Source of the DNA: Engraulis encrasicolus
Taxonomy: Eukaryota; Chordata; Actinopteri; Clupeiformes; Engraulidae
Direction: 5' to 3'
DNA: 64,000 nucleotides
Assembly (NCBI RefSeq): GCF_034702125.1
Contig: NC_085868.1
Coordinates: 22,546,276-22,610,275 of the forward strand
Shown here: piece by piece, positions 43,421 through 57,935 of the stretch
Position numbering within the stretch: the first letter of the stretch is position 1
Layout of the letters: each line of letters opens with the position of its first letter
Notes under the pieces: model-generated
Seen by the model: only the letters and a program-made list of their open reading frames with translations
Told to the model about the DNA's origin: nothing
Database searches by the model: none
Translations under genes and position numbers: made by a program

Positions 43421-43690
43421 GGCATGATGGCAGTAGGTGGCGGGGTGGGGTGGTGGTGTGGTGATGATGGCAGTAGGTGGTGGAGTGGGGTGGTGGTGTG
43501 GTGATGGCAGTAGGTGGTGAGGTGGGGTGGTGATGATGGCAGTGGGTGGCGGAGTGGTGGTGTGGTGATGATGGCAGTAGGTGGTGGAGTGGGGTGGTGG
43601 TGTGGTGATGGCAGTAGGTGGTGGAGTAGGGGTGGTGATGATGGCTGTGGGTGGAGGGGTGTGGTGGGGTGGGGTGGTGTTGATGGTGGT
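43421..43690. repeat. GT/GGT-rich minisatellite, unit about 40 bp
   Basis: The phrase GGCAGTAGGTGGTGGAGTGG, or a close variant, recurs six or seven times, each followed by GGTGGTGGTGTGGTGATGAT or a shorter version. G-rich on the plus strand. Confidence 0.88.
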
Positions 43691-44649
43691 TGGGTGAGGA
43701 ACGGGAGGGAACATGCACCGTTATGGGAATGGCAGTGGGGCTGGGTGTGGTCTTGGATGGGCAGGGTGGGAAACGATGGAGGTGGGGAGTAGGGGTGGGG
43801 TTCCTGGCGATGTTGATGGGAAGGGTGTGAAGTGGGTTAGGGAACATGCAAACATGCTCCATTATGGGTGATGGCAGTGGGTTAGGGTGTGGTGCTATAG
43901 GTGGCGGGTGGGTGGCTCTGGAGGTTTAGGATGATGGGAATGGGGGGTGGTGGTGTACATTGTGATGGTGGTTACCGTAGGGTTTTGGAGATGGTGGGTG
44001 GGTGCAGGGTTTTTTATATGGTGATGGTTTATATGGTTTTGTGGGTTGGGATTAAAATAATTGGAGGAGCTGGGATGCTTGTACTGTGAGGCAAGTTGGT
44101 GGGTCTCGGATGGGGTTAGGTTAGGGTGAAGAGGGTTGGGGGGGGTGTAAATTGTGATGCTGGTTAGTTTTTTAGGATTATGGAGGGGGTGAAGTTGCAG
44201 GGTGCTCCAGGTGATTGTGTTTTGGGTTTTGATTAGGATAGCCGTAATAATAGGGATCTAAGTTATTCTATTGTACTGTACTGTACTGAACTGGGGGTGG
44301 AGGTGGTGGTGGAGGACTAGTCGGGGGTTGGGGAAGCTACCCTCCCCGAGATGCAGCTGTGAGTGAGAGTGAGCTGGAGAGAGAGAGAGGAGAGGGGGGG
44401 GGTACATGTAGGTCAGCAGAGCGATGACCAGCTCCTCACACACTAGGGAATAAGAGCTCAGGGTGACCCCCAGCATCAGAACAGGATGCGCTGTACTGTA
44501 CTGCGCTGTACTGTACTTGGCTTGGCTTCCCTCGCTGTTTAAGTTATCGGTTTCTCTGGGATACGCTCGTTTTTATGGCTCGCTTTTTCCCCTATTTCCT
44601 CCTCTTTTCTGTTGCTGTTGTTGTTTCGAGCTCATAGCTGCTTGTAATA

Positions 44650-44714
<65 letters not shown>

Positions 44715-44793
44715 GCGCGCACTGTAACTCAGTCCAGACTATGTAGGCTGGAGGGCCATAGGTCATGGGAAACAAGGGGGGCGGTGAATTAAA

Positions 44794-44827
<34 letters not shown>

Positions 44828-45230
44828 GCGCACACACACGCACACACGCACGCGCGCACACACACACACACACACACAAGCAGAGTGTACAGACTATTTT
44901 TCTTTCCCATTCTCCCTGTGTCTCCCATACAGTACAGCAAGATAGATGTGCACGCTGTAACAGACCGTCCTCCACTTTGAAAAGAGTTTCATGAGCTCTA
45001 ATTTGGGCGTGTAGGCTAGGCGTGTTTTTCAGCGCTTCAATAAAGACGTCTTGCTCATAAAAAGACAGCATGTAATGCTGCTGACAGCAGAGTCTGCCAC
45101 CGCAGGCCACACGGCAGAATACACACATGCGTGCTTGTATGTGTACTATAGTCGTGTCTGTGACTTTGAGTGTTTGTGTGTAGTTGTGTGCGTGATATTG
45201 GGCTTGTGTGTGTGTGTGTGGCCCCCACAT

Positions 45231-45301
<71 letters not shown>

Positions 45302-45458
45302 CACACACACACACACACTGTGGGCCTTTAGGTAGGGGCTGGGTTTCTCGGGTGCGGTAGGGGAGGCGGTAGATAGACCCACTTGTATTGATTGTCATCA
45401 GTGTGCGACTAGCATAAGCTAGTTACGCTGTACCACAGAGCTCAGATGAAGAACCTAA
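43691..45458. other. Intron 1 segment, G-rich then microsatellites
   Basis: Continues as G/T-rich DNA to about 44400, then carries TG (44652-44711), AC (44797-44878) and AC (45204-45319) tracts. No exon is supported. Confidence 0.55.
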
Positions 45459-45773
45459 AGGGCCGTACACACACATCGCTGCTATTTACTAGCTTCTCGC
45501 TTGCTCGCCTACTGGCCTCTCTTTCATGGAACGTTCGCTAAAAGTTCCCGCGGCTTTAAATGCCAATGAACAGGCGAGAAGTACCGAACTCTGTATTCCA
45601 ATTGGTTACTCGCTTACTCGCCTCGCTCGAAGATAAAATATTTTCAACCCGGGATCCACCCACATCGCATCGCTTGTACAGTACTCGCCTGCTAGTCTCG
45701 CTGGAACACATTGACATTCTATTGAGTTCATTCGCTGAGCGAGTAACTAGCAGCGACGTGTGTGTACGGCCCT
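45459..45773. mobile_element. TTAA-type MITE with CTCGC words, copy 1
   Basis: The ends AGGGCCGTACACACAC and GTGTGTACGGCCCT are inverted, and the arms stay similar for about 35 bp (TCGCTGCTATTTACTAGC / GTTACTAGCAGCGACG reading). The flanks CTAA and TTAC look like a decayed TTAA duplication. A second copy of near-equal length lies at 59724-60035. The interior repeats CTCGCTTACTCGCC-type words and has no long frame. Confidence 0.85.
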
Positions 45774-46462
45774 TTACACATACACGTGTAATCAGTTTTT
45801 GCTGAAAACAGCTGGATTGTTTTAGATTGGTTTGTTTTTCCTTCGTCAAGACTTCAAACAGCAATTATATTTAATAAATTGTGTGTTTGTGGTGCACTCA
45901 TGGTACTCGTGCACTGTGCCTCTCATAGACGTAGGGCTAGGTCTTAACATCAATGCTGATAATGATGATGACTTTGGGGTGTTCCTTTCAACACATTTGT
46001 TATCCTTCAGAGTTGCCTGTGTAACAGAAATACACGGGCAGGCTGACATGTGCAATGATGAAAGAGTAAAGCGAAGAGGAGAAAGTAAAGCTTATTCAAG
46101 TGAAGTGAAGCTAAAGTGAAGCACCTGGACACACGGCAGAGTTATACTTGGCTGTGGATGTATTATAAATGACTCCACTGCAACTCGGAAGAAAGGCATT
46201 TTCTTGGCCACGCCACGCCGGGCTACCGGACCAATTTCCTCTTGTCCTCTCACCATCTTCCTCTCCTCCGATCTCCCCCCTTGACACTGTTTAGAGTTTG
46301 GAGTAACCTAGATTCAGGACTGACATCTGGCCCCCAACATATAGATCTCACGTCACACAGATATAGACTGTGAACAATCCTTTAGGAAGACATTCAGTTT
46401 CATAGGCTGTAATGGACTCTTTTAACGCATATATTGCATGCGTTCATTTATGTATATTATGT
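45774..46462. other. Intron 1 segment, no gene seen
   Basis: No exon, RNA gene or element recognised. Confidence 0.5.
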
Positions 46463-46470
46463 ATAGTGTC

Positions 46471-46851
46471 TAGGGATGCACCGATACCACTTTTTTGAAA
46501 ACCGATACAAGTACGAGTACTTTAATATGTGTACTTGCCGATACAGAGTACCGATACCGATACCTTTTACCACCAAAATACAATGAAAATAAATGCACGG
46601 CCTTGTTTTTTTCCACCTGTGATATTTTTATTGTCCATTTCCATGTAGATTTAAATGTTAGTAAATGTATGAGGTTGCACTTTTTTCCATGCTGCTTTCA
46701 AGTCCACAGAACGCGACAAGATTTTGCATTGTTTTGTGTAATAGCAGTATCGTTCCTGGTATCGGCAAGTGCTTGACGAGTACGAGTACGAGTATAATGA
46801 GCAGTATCGGGTGCTGATACCGATACCAGTATCGGTATCGGTGCACCCCTA
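46471..46851. mobile_element. hAT-like MITE, 381 bp
   Basis: The ends are TAGGGATGCACCGATACC and GGTATCGGTGCACCCCTA. The flanking 8-mers ATAGTGTC and ATACTGTC differ at one base. It shares its ends with the 161-bp element at 15821-15981. Sub-terminal CGATAC and GAGTACGAGTAC words occur near both ends. It ends about 275 bp before agap1 exon 2. Confidence 0.9.
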
Positions 46852-47127
46852 ATACTGTCTATGAAAAGCTGTGCTGATGTAAGTAGTCTCCCTCAGCATC
46901 TTTAATGTCATTGTGCACGTACAGTGACAGTGACAGTGACAGGCATTCTATTTAAGGCACATCGTTAATGATGACCGTGCTGATTCCTGTGCCGCCGCAT
47001 GTTCACAAAACTCTCAGGAGGAGACTTGGTGGTGATTATTTTTGCGTGCCCATTTGTTCTGCGCGGGCGGTGAGAGGAACTTTCCGTGGTGATTAATCGG
47101 TTTGTTTGTCTCCTCTTGTGTTTACAG

Positions 47128-47186
47128 ATGCGTTCGTCAACAGCCAGGAATGGACCCTGAGTCGGGCAGTACCAGAACTGAAAGTG
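47128..47186 (+). CDS. agap1: AGAP1 exon 2 (start of GTPase-like domain)
   Basis: The acceptor TTTACAG/AT starts the exon. With the last G of exon 1 it makes GAT (Asp), and the exon reads DAFVNSQEWTLSRAVPELKV. DAFVNSQEW is the AGAP1 form; AGAP3, as I know it, has DSFVNSQEW. The donor GTG/GTGAGT ends it in phase 0. This short segment leads into the first beta strand (ELKVGIVGN) of the Ras-like GTPase domain. The following intron is only 289 bp. Confidence 0.95.
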
Positions 47187-47384
47187 GTGAGTGCTTCTTG
47201 TTCCACTCCAGACTGCATGACAAATCGTGTATGCTGTTGCAAAGCTTTGTGGCTTTGATATGTTTTTAAATCAGCTGAGCAAGGCTTTTTTGAGTTGCTC
47301 ACTTGAAGATGAGAGTAAGATGTTGTGGAATGGTTTCTAGATGATGTTTGGATGTCCTCTCTCTGTGTCGGTCTCTCTCTGTCG

Positions 47385-47393
47385 CTCTCTCTG

Positions 47394-47459
<66 letters not shown>
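47385..47459. repeat. (CT)n microsatellite forming the exon 3 polypyrimidine tract
   Basis: An uninterrupted CT tract of about 65 bp (with TCTGTCGC units before it) ends 16 bp before the AG acceptor at 47474-47475. It thus occupies the place of the polypyrimidine tract of intron 2. Confidence 0.9.
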
Positions 47460-47463
<4 letters not shown>

Positions 47464-47475
47464 CTTCTCACCCAG

Positions 47476-47563
47476 GGCATCGTGGGTAATCTGGCCAGTG
47501 GGAAGTCAGCTCTCGTGCACAGGTACCTGACGGGAACGTACGTACAAGAGGAGTCGCCAGAAG
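47476..47563 (+). CDS. agap1: AGAP1 exon 3 (P-loop)
   Basis: The acceptor CTCACCCAG opens the frame [20 protein letters not shown], continuing TYVQEESPE plus the first base of Gly. GNLASGKS is the G1/P-loop (GxxxxGKS) that contacts the nucleotide phosphates in Ras-like GTPases, and [11 protein letters not shown] corresponds to the switch I region. The donor is G/GTAACA, phase 1. The next exon lies 13.1 kb downstream. The P-loop is intact, so the domain is expected to bind GTP; in AGAP proteins it acts as a regulatory GTP-binding module. Confidence 0.96.
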
Positions 47564-47957
47564 GTAACAACACCACTGCACACTATTCCTTCACACATGT
47601 TGACAGTAATTACACTTCATGAGTATGTCCATCATGCTTTTATCCTGTTGTCAATTAAAATTCTGGATGAGTGTGTTTTGATTGAACTCTCTAGACCGAG
47701 CACCGCTAGGCACAACTGTGCCACTGCCAACGTATATAGAGAGGGCTGTCAGTATACACATAAAATATCCATATAAAGCATCCTTATAAAGACCAAGCTT
47801 AGAACTTGGAGGTCAGAAAGTACGTTTGCTGTTAGCAGCATAATACCCAGACAGACGTTAGTATGCCAGCTTGTGTCGTGGGAATGTGTGCATCCTCCTC
47901 CAGCTAAGCCTAAGGCTCTTCTCTCTTCATCTCTGTCTTTCTCCCTCTGTTTTACTT

Positions 47958-48024
<67 letters not shown>

Positions 48025-49792
48025 CTCTCTCTACTCTTTCCCTTTTCTCTATCTCCCTCTCTTTCTCCAGGTTTTACTTTCTCTCCTTCTCTCTCTCTAC
48101 TTTCTTTCCCCTTTCTCGCTCGCTCTCTCTCCACTCTTTCTCCCCTCTCTCCTCCTCTCTCTCCCTCCCTCCCCCTCTCCCTATCTCTTCTCTCTATATA
48201 TGTGAGTGTATGCATGCATATGCCTGCAAGCAGGAGAAGCCCACCATACTTGTTATTAATTATTGAGCGATCGTGAGGAGAGCTTAGCCAAGGCGTCCTG
48301 CCCGAGCTCAGCGTGGGAATAGAACCCACGGGCCAGGCTGTTCTGTTCTGCTCTGTTCTCCTCTCTTCCCACTCGCCCCAGTAAATATTTAATGTCTCCT
48401 TATTAATGATTATACCGAGAACTCTGTTGCACCAAAATCACTGAGGATATGTACGGCTAAAATACTAATAACTTGCATGCAGTGTTGACGAGGGACATTT
48501 AAAGTTTGCTCGAGTTTGATGCAAGATGTTTCAGAAGTCAAGTAACTATAGCTTGTGAATAGACAATATAGAACTGAACTCCACGGCATGAGTTGTCTCT
48601 CTTGTGTGACACTAAACATGAACACATGGACAGAGAGGTGAAAGGGTTGAAACGAAACCCAGCTAGTAAGCGAAATCAGAGCTCTCTGTCTTCCCTTGCT
48701 GACAGTTTTCTTGCATAGCAGTGTAGTAAATGGTTTATGAATGAGTAGATGATTTGTAGCAAATGGCCAGCCTGGCTTTTGAAGCCATAATCTAGTACTG
48801 CAGGGATGTTTCCGCCATTCACCAAACCAGCTGATGTGTGATTGGCAAAACTGTTGAATCAGACAGAGTAGTTGCTAGTTGGAATCATCTGAACCAGGTG
48901 ATTGGGGATTTAGAGTATGTCATACCAGACTGCTCTACAAAAGGCAAAGTGCAGTAACTATATTTGATAAACTTGAGTTTAGACTGAAAATGGTCCTCAT
49001 AACACCTACTTTCTCTTTTGACAAAGCCTAACAGGTGAACACACTGGTAGCGACAAGATTAAGCGACAGAGAATCGGTGGACTGTGCAGCATGAGTGAAA
49101 TAAGCGACAGTGTATTCCCGTTAAAATCAGAATTCTAGCATTCCGATTCCTATTGTCTGTGGGGGCTGTCGCCGAACCGCATCATAGTCCAACTACAAAT
49201 TGCCGCTCATGTCGCCCAACATGCTTTTGTCTCTTCTGTCGCCAACGACTGTGTACAAAGTCAATTACTTCCATCGCTGGCGTCTGGTCAATTCGTGCCA
49301 TTATGAAGATGTGTCTTGTTTTAGAGAAATTGCCATGTCAAATTAGCAGTAGCTACAATATCCAACCTTATTCCAAGGCGTTTGAAGGCCTTTTTCCTCA
49401 GTGTCAATGTTGGCGTTGTTACTGCACTTTGCCTTAGTTGGGCAGTAGAGTAGACTGCATCCTCTGAATCCAGGCTGCACTCCACTGGTGGACACTGTAA
49501 GCGTACCAGTACTCCATTGTGTGGATCGCTCCAACAGCCTTGAGACATTAATTATGACTTAATGTATGCACCTGTCATAGAGAGGGCTCCAGATTGCTAA
49601 CCTTGTTGTTATTAATGTAATGTTTTGATGCTGAAGGTGTCCTGGATGCTGCTACGTGTCTAGCCTCTCGGCTGTCCTCTCCCCTCTGTCCCCTTCTGTC
49701 TGTGTCCTTAGAGCTGTCTCATAATCCCCCCCTCTTACTATGCAAACATAAACACACACTTTCTGTCTTGCTCTTGCTCTTGCTCTTGCTCT

Positions 49793-49797
<5 letters not shown>
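47564..49797. other. Intron 3, proximal part
   Basis: Non-coding. A long CT-rich block runs from about 47918 to 48198, with a perfect CT core at 47965-48012. No exon is supported. Confidence 0.6.
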
Positions 49798-50270
<473 letters not shown>

Positions 50271-50791
50271 CATGTATGGTTGTCCTCTGTGTCCTCTCTC
50301 TCCCTCCCTCCATGTCTCTTGTCGGTCCACTAAACAGCCCTTTCCTCACCACTGGCAGCCCAGGGACTAACCCAGAGAGAATCTCAATAGTGTGTTTGTA
50401 GATCAAAATTATACGACAGGGAGCCAAGAGAAACACTATCCCTCAGCTCACAGAGGGCTCTAGCGCAGCCCAAAGTGACGTTTAAAACAACAGCCACACA
50501 TTCTCCTGTCCCAAATAGCTGGCGATATTGCGGATGAAAGAAAGGCCCATGTGTGTGTGTGTGTGTGCGCGCGTGCGCGCGTGTGTTTGTGTTTTGTTTT
50601 TGTTCCTGTTAATTAAAAAGGAGTAGTGCAAGGACTGAGGCTGATCCAAGTTCAAACAAAACAAAACAGCCCAGGAAAAAAAAAGTAAACAAAGCTGTTA
50701 TCTTTTCACATTCCTCTGTTTTAAGTGTAGCTCTTCTAATTATTATTCTCAGGCAGAGTGAAGTCAAAAACACTTTGGCCAGAATTGTTAA

Positions 50792-51150
50792 AGGGACACT
50801 GTTCAGGAAATGGTCAAAAAAGGTACTGCAACTATGCTGCTCATTGAAACTGTGTTGCCTATTGCCAAATTTGATCTTTTCTTGGAAGTTAACTAAGTAA
50901 TAAACTAATATTTTGTAGTATTGCCCAAGTACAGTCATTTTTGCAGCTAAAAATGGCTTTTTCTGGAAATTCAAAATGGCGGACCATGGAGAAGATCCCC
51001 CTTTTCATGTATGAAAAGTGCATTTTTTCTAGTCATAATGAATACTTAGAATTTGATGGTGGTGGCAAGTATTCATGAAAAAGGTGACATTAGTGAATGG
51101 GTAGCATGAATTCTGGAAATAAACAACTAAAAATCTCACACAGTGTCCCT
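50792..51150. mobile_element. TTAA-flanked MITE, 359 bp
   Basis: The ends AGGGACACTGTT and CACAGTGTCCCT are inverted (11 of 12). TTAA sits directly outside both ends (50788-50791 and 51151-51154), the target duplication of piggyBac- or Kolobok-type elements. The interior is AT-rich and non-coding (AAAATGGCGGACCATGGAG near 50971). The ends resemble those of the other TTAA elements in this window (AGGG...CCCT). Confidence 0.85.
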
Positions 51151-51248
51151 TTAAAACACAGCCATGGTCACAAGTGATCAGGGATCCTGGTTGTCTGTTG
51201 AAAAGAGAGACATCCATCACTGCATTCTCCTATGCAGACACGCACGCA

Positions 51249-53227
<1,979 letters not shown>

Positions 53228-53231
53228 TTAA

Positions 53232-53573
53232 AGGGGTATGCCACTATTTTGGGGCTTAATACAGTTAAAATCGTTGGCTGGGGTTTATGAAGGTGGTAAA
53301 GTGTCTTATTTTTCGTGTAAGCCGTTATCTTGCTTTAAGACAAGTTAAAAGAGGGAATATGTCGCTAAGCTAGTGAAAGTCAATGGATCCGTGTAGCATT
53401 GTAGCATGCTACACGGATCCATTGACTTTCACTAGCTTAGCGACATGCTCCCTCTTTTAACTTGTCTTAAAGCAAGATAACGGCTTACATGAAAAATAAG
53501 ACACTTTACCACCTTTATAAACCCTGGCCTACGATTTTAACTGTATTAAGCCCCAAAATAGTGGCATACCCCT
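53232..53573. mobile_element. Near-perfect palindromic TTAA MITE, 342 bp
   Basis: The whole element folds on itself: AGGGGTATGCCACTATTTTG at the left is answered by CAAAATAGTGGCATACCCCT at the right, and the arms match almost base for base to a centre near 53402 (GTAGCATTGTAGCATGCTAC). Each arm is about 165 bp. TTAA flanks both sides (53228-53231 and 53574-53577). Such foldback elements are non-autonomous transposons. A transcript of intron 3 would form a long hairpin here. Confidence 0.93.
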
Positions 53574-53728
53574 TTAAATGATAGTAGGAGGTAGTAGAGG
53601 TGGTATTATGAGTGTGAGTGTTCACAAGAGTCAGTCCAATTAGAGATCTGTCTGCCTAGGAGACTTTGTGTTGACACTGTCGCAGAGGTGTGTGTAGTGA
53701 AGATAGAAGTACTCTTCCAGTGTATATG

Positions 53729-53982
53729 AAGGGCTCTTTTCCAAAACGCTATATCCACCATTTTTTACTTTTTGCATTTTAACATTGTAATAGACTGTTA
53801 AGAAGTCCTATCATCTAAGTGTGAATTCTTGCCATTCAAATGTTTTGAGAACATACTTTTTTAACCTCTATAAAAAGCATTTTGCAATGCAGTTCAATGG
53901 AATTTCCAATACAAAAATGTCAATTTGGATATATCTCATGGATATATCAAATGGATATATCTCATTTTGGAAAAGAGCTCCT
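53729..53982. mobile_element. Inverted-repeat MITE-like element, about 254 bp
   Basis: The left end is AGGGCTCTTTTCCAAAACGC (GCTATATCC further in) and the right end GGATATATCTCATTTTGGAA followed by AAGAGCTCCT. The arms pair for about 28 bp with several mismatches, and the flanks TATATGA/TCATATA also pair. The interior is AT-rich and non-coding. Superfamily unknown. Confidence 0.72.
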
Positions 53983-54175
53983 CATATATACCTCATTAGT
54001 TACAGTGGAATAACTGGTGTATGAATCATGTACCAGTGTTGTAATTACGTCAGTAATAGTTCTACTTCTATTTGTACTTCACACACATCTGCGATGCTGC
54101 AGTAGAGATGTCACATATCGCTCTTTTCTATTCAAAACTTCTCCATCGTCACCCACTCCACTGTCCTTTCTTCCC

Positions 54176-54226
54176 TCCTCTCCTCTCCTCTCCTCTCCTC
54201 TCCTCTCCTCTCCTCTCCTCTCCTCT
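54176..54226. repeat. (CTCTC)n pentanucleotide array
   Basis: About ten perfect CCTCT pentamers. Confidence 0.95.
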
Positions 54227-54317
54227 CGTTCACTCGGCCCGCCCGTCATTTCAACTCCACAGCTGCCCATCTTTCATGTCAAGTCATGTCTCCTCCACAA
54301 TAGCAGACAGACCCCCT

Positions 54318-54926
<609 letters not shown>

Positions 54927-55073
54927 AGTGCAGGCGCCAGGGCCACATCTAAAGGGGCTTTATCACGTATCGCAGCACACTCCCTCTGTATCCTGTTCAC
55001 TCCCACCCCACCGGGTGAATGTTTGTGTTCAAGGGGACGGTGTCACGGTGGTGGAGAAGTGTTATGGTTGTGT

Positions 55074-55420
55074 TGTTTTAGTGTATTTGGGTCTACATTT
55101 CTACATCTGTGTCTGTGACCTGTTCATGTAATGTAATGTAATGTCTAGACCAGTGGTTCCCAACTTATGGGCCGGGGCCCACTGGTGGGCCCTGAAGGTA
55201 TTCCAAGTGAGCCTTGAAATGATTTTCCAAAAATAATAATCATATTTTGGTGTGTGTTGCTGTTCATTTTTTCGAGTTTTAGGGTCAGAGGTGGGCCCCG
55301 AACGTTTTTGACAATTTCAATTTCCCAAGTTGAAAAAGGTTGGGAACCCCTGTTTTAGTGTATGTGGGTCTGAATTTCTACATCTGTGTCTGTGACCTGT
55401 TCATGTAATGTAATGTAATG
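55074..55420. repeat. 70-bp direct repeat flanking a MITE
   Basis: TGTTTTAGTGTATTTGGGTC (55074) and TGTTTTAGTGTATGTGGGTC (55351) begin two copies of a roughly 70-bp phrase ending CATGTAATGTAATGTAATG. They differ at only three or four positions. The hAT-like element at 55151-55352 sits exactly between them. Confidence 0.88.
55151..55352. mobile_element. hAT-like MITE (CAGTGGTTCCCAAC type), 202 bp
   Basis: The left end is CAGTGGTTCCCAACTTATGG and the right end AAGGTTGGGAACCCCTG, an imperfect inverted pair common to Charlie-like hAT elements. The flanking 8-mers GTCTAGAC and TTTTAGTG share five positions (the hAT-preferred TnTAG core). The interior includes GGTGGGCC in both orientations. Non-coding. 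Confidence 0.82.
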
Positions 55421-55563
55421 CATGTAGACTATGTGGAGGTTTCACATATCAGGGAATGTTGAATGTTGTCAGGAATTCTCTTGCCAGTGCCAAGAAGTCT
55501 CAAATACGCTATTTTAGGAAAACCTCATTAAATGTGTGTGAGCACGCACCACACACATACGCA

Positions 55564-56041
<478 letters not shown>

Positions 56042-56042
<1 letters not shown>

Positions 56043-57631
56043 CAGTGCCCCCCCCCTTACTGTTTTAAGTTGACTCCACCCTGCTCCCAGTCCCTCCAGT
56101 GCTGCTGTTCTGTAGCCTGTCGGCTCCACAGTATCTCACTACATTACACGCTTCCCAGCCCTGCCACCCAGTGCTCCCCACGCACGCGCATACACACACA
56201 CACACACACACAGACACAGACACAGACACGCACACGCACACACACAGACACGCACACGCACACACACACACACAGACACAAATACACACGCGCACGCACG
56301 CGCACACACGCGCACGCACGCGCACACACGCACACGCACGCACGCACACGCACACACACACACACACACGCTCTACCCTGCTCCTCAGTATCTCGCTCCA
56401 CTGCAGCATCCCAGCCTGGCCATCCCAGTTCTCCCCTCACATCAGCCATCATCAGTGGGCAGGAAAATGGGGAGGCACTGCCTGCTTTTCATAGCATTAC
56501 GGCTGGAAAATGTGCCCCACGAGAACACTTGCGCTCACATGTGCACATGTGCATACGCACGCACGTTCCCACACACATTCACCCACACAGTGACACTCAC
56601 TCACACGCTCATTGATAGACAGCCTTTCTCACTCTCTTTCTGTAACACACACATGTGCGCGCACATGCATGCGCGTGCACACACACACACACACACACAC
56701 ACACCACAGAGAGGCACCCTATACCCACTGACCTTGCCGCTTCCTTTTTCCCCTCACAGCAAACACAAACCATATCATTATGGAAAACCCATGCGTCCCT
56801 TCCAGCTTTGGACCGCCACGTTCCTACGCTGAGATATGGAGCGTTGGTCGGTTATAGTCTCAACATTTTCTCTCTTGTAGTTTTTTTCTTTCTTTTTTTT
56901 CTTTTTTTTTTTTTTTTTTTTAAACGCCCTAGATGTCCTTCTCTATTTTGGACTGTTAAAATGTCTGACCCTGTGTGGCGACAGTGTCCATTTTCTGCCC
57001 CTGTTTTTTCCCCTCTACATAATACCAGAGAGCATTGAGGGAGGACTCTTTGGAAACGCCAGAGGGTAGGATTGTTAACTTTTTATGGGCTGTGTTGTCA
57101 TTAGTTTTAACAAGTTTCTCCTTTTCTTTCAATTTTTTTTTTGGTCGAAACTGGTGGGTCTTTTATGGATGTCGTCCTTAAATATCGTATTTTTTTATCT
57201 GTTTAAGGACAATCATTTTCCTACACGAAAAGGAGGGGTAGTTTTTGGGAGCCTTGTCTTGTGCTGCCATCTTGCCTCACTGCTCACAGGACGTCCACAA
57301 GTTTTTCTTTAAGGATCTCGTCATACTATGCACATTCCCGCAGTTAGCTGCAGGACACTAATTGTCCCCAGTCAGCTATAATTAATGTTGGATGGTATAC
57401 CAAACCCTGTGATCACGTGATTGGTCAGGGCGATGCAGTGCGACATGTCAATAACCGGTTCAGGAAGCTGACACCTTGTCATGTTATCCCCTACCACAGG
57501 TGAGAATAGCTGAGTTGTTTGAATGCTAATTGTGGTCAGCTGATTCAGATCTGGTTGGATCAAATTTGTGGAACAGCTTTTTCATTCTTGAACCTGGGAA
57601 TGGACTCCTCTGGGATACAGTCACACAGAGC
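56042..57631. other. Intron 3 segment, no gene seen
   Basis: Contains CA/CG-rich DNA at 56185-56370, a T-run at 56880-56920 and otherwise unremarkable non-coding DNA. Confidence 0.55.
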
Positions 57632-57935
57632 GTGCGTTGCAATATGCGACCTTGCCTCCTCCACTTGTGCTTGTCTCCTCGTACCAGGAAGTAATATGTC
57701 ATGATGACATCACTGACCACAGCATCATAGTTCAATATCTTGCAAAAGCTCAATTGTAAAGCCTTCTTCTCATTTGCAATTGGGATGGTGAATGAAAAAC
57801 AGTCCCTCAAAAGTTGTTGTGGCTAGGCTGACAGCTGGGAAACTTTATCGTTTTTTCCACGGAAGAGGGGCCAGGAGGTGAGGCGAGGAGACAAGCACAA
57901 GTGGAGGAGGCAAGGTCGCATATTGTAACGCACTC
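57632..57935. mobile_element. Inverted-repeat unit with ~50-bp arms
   Basis: GCGTTGCAATATGCGACCTT (57634 on) through CTTGTCTCCTCG (57681) is matched in reverse by CGAGGAGACAAGCACAAGTG (57884) through GCATATTGTAACGCAC (about 57934). The arms are about 50 bp and nearly identical, with about 200 bp between. No coding frame lies in the loop. Likely a MITE or a transposon remnant; the outer ends and any target duplication are not clear. Confidence 0.75.

Noticed and set aside
43200..43862. 220-residue minus-strand frame rich in His/Pro/Thr
   Set aside because: It is the translation of the GGT/GTGAT minisatellite and shows no start context, splice sites or family pattern.
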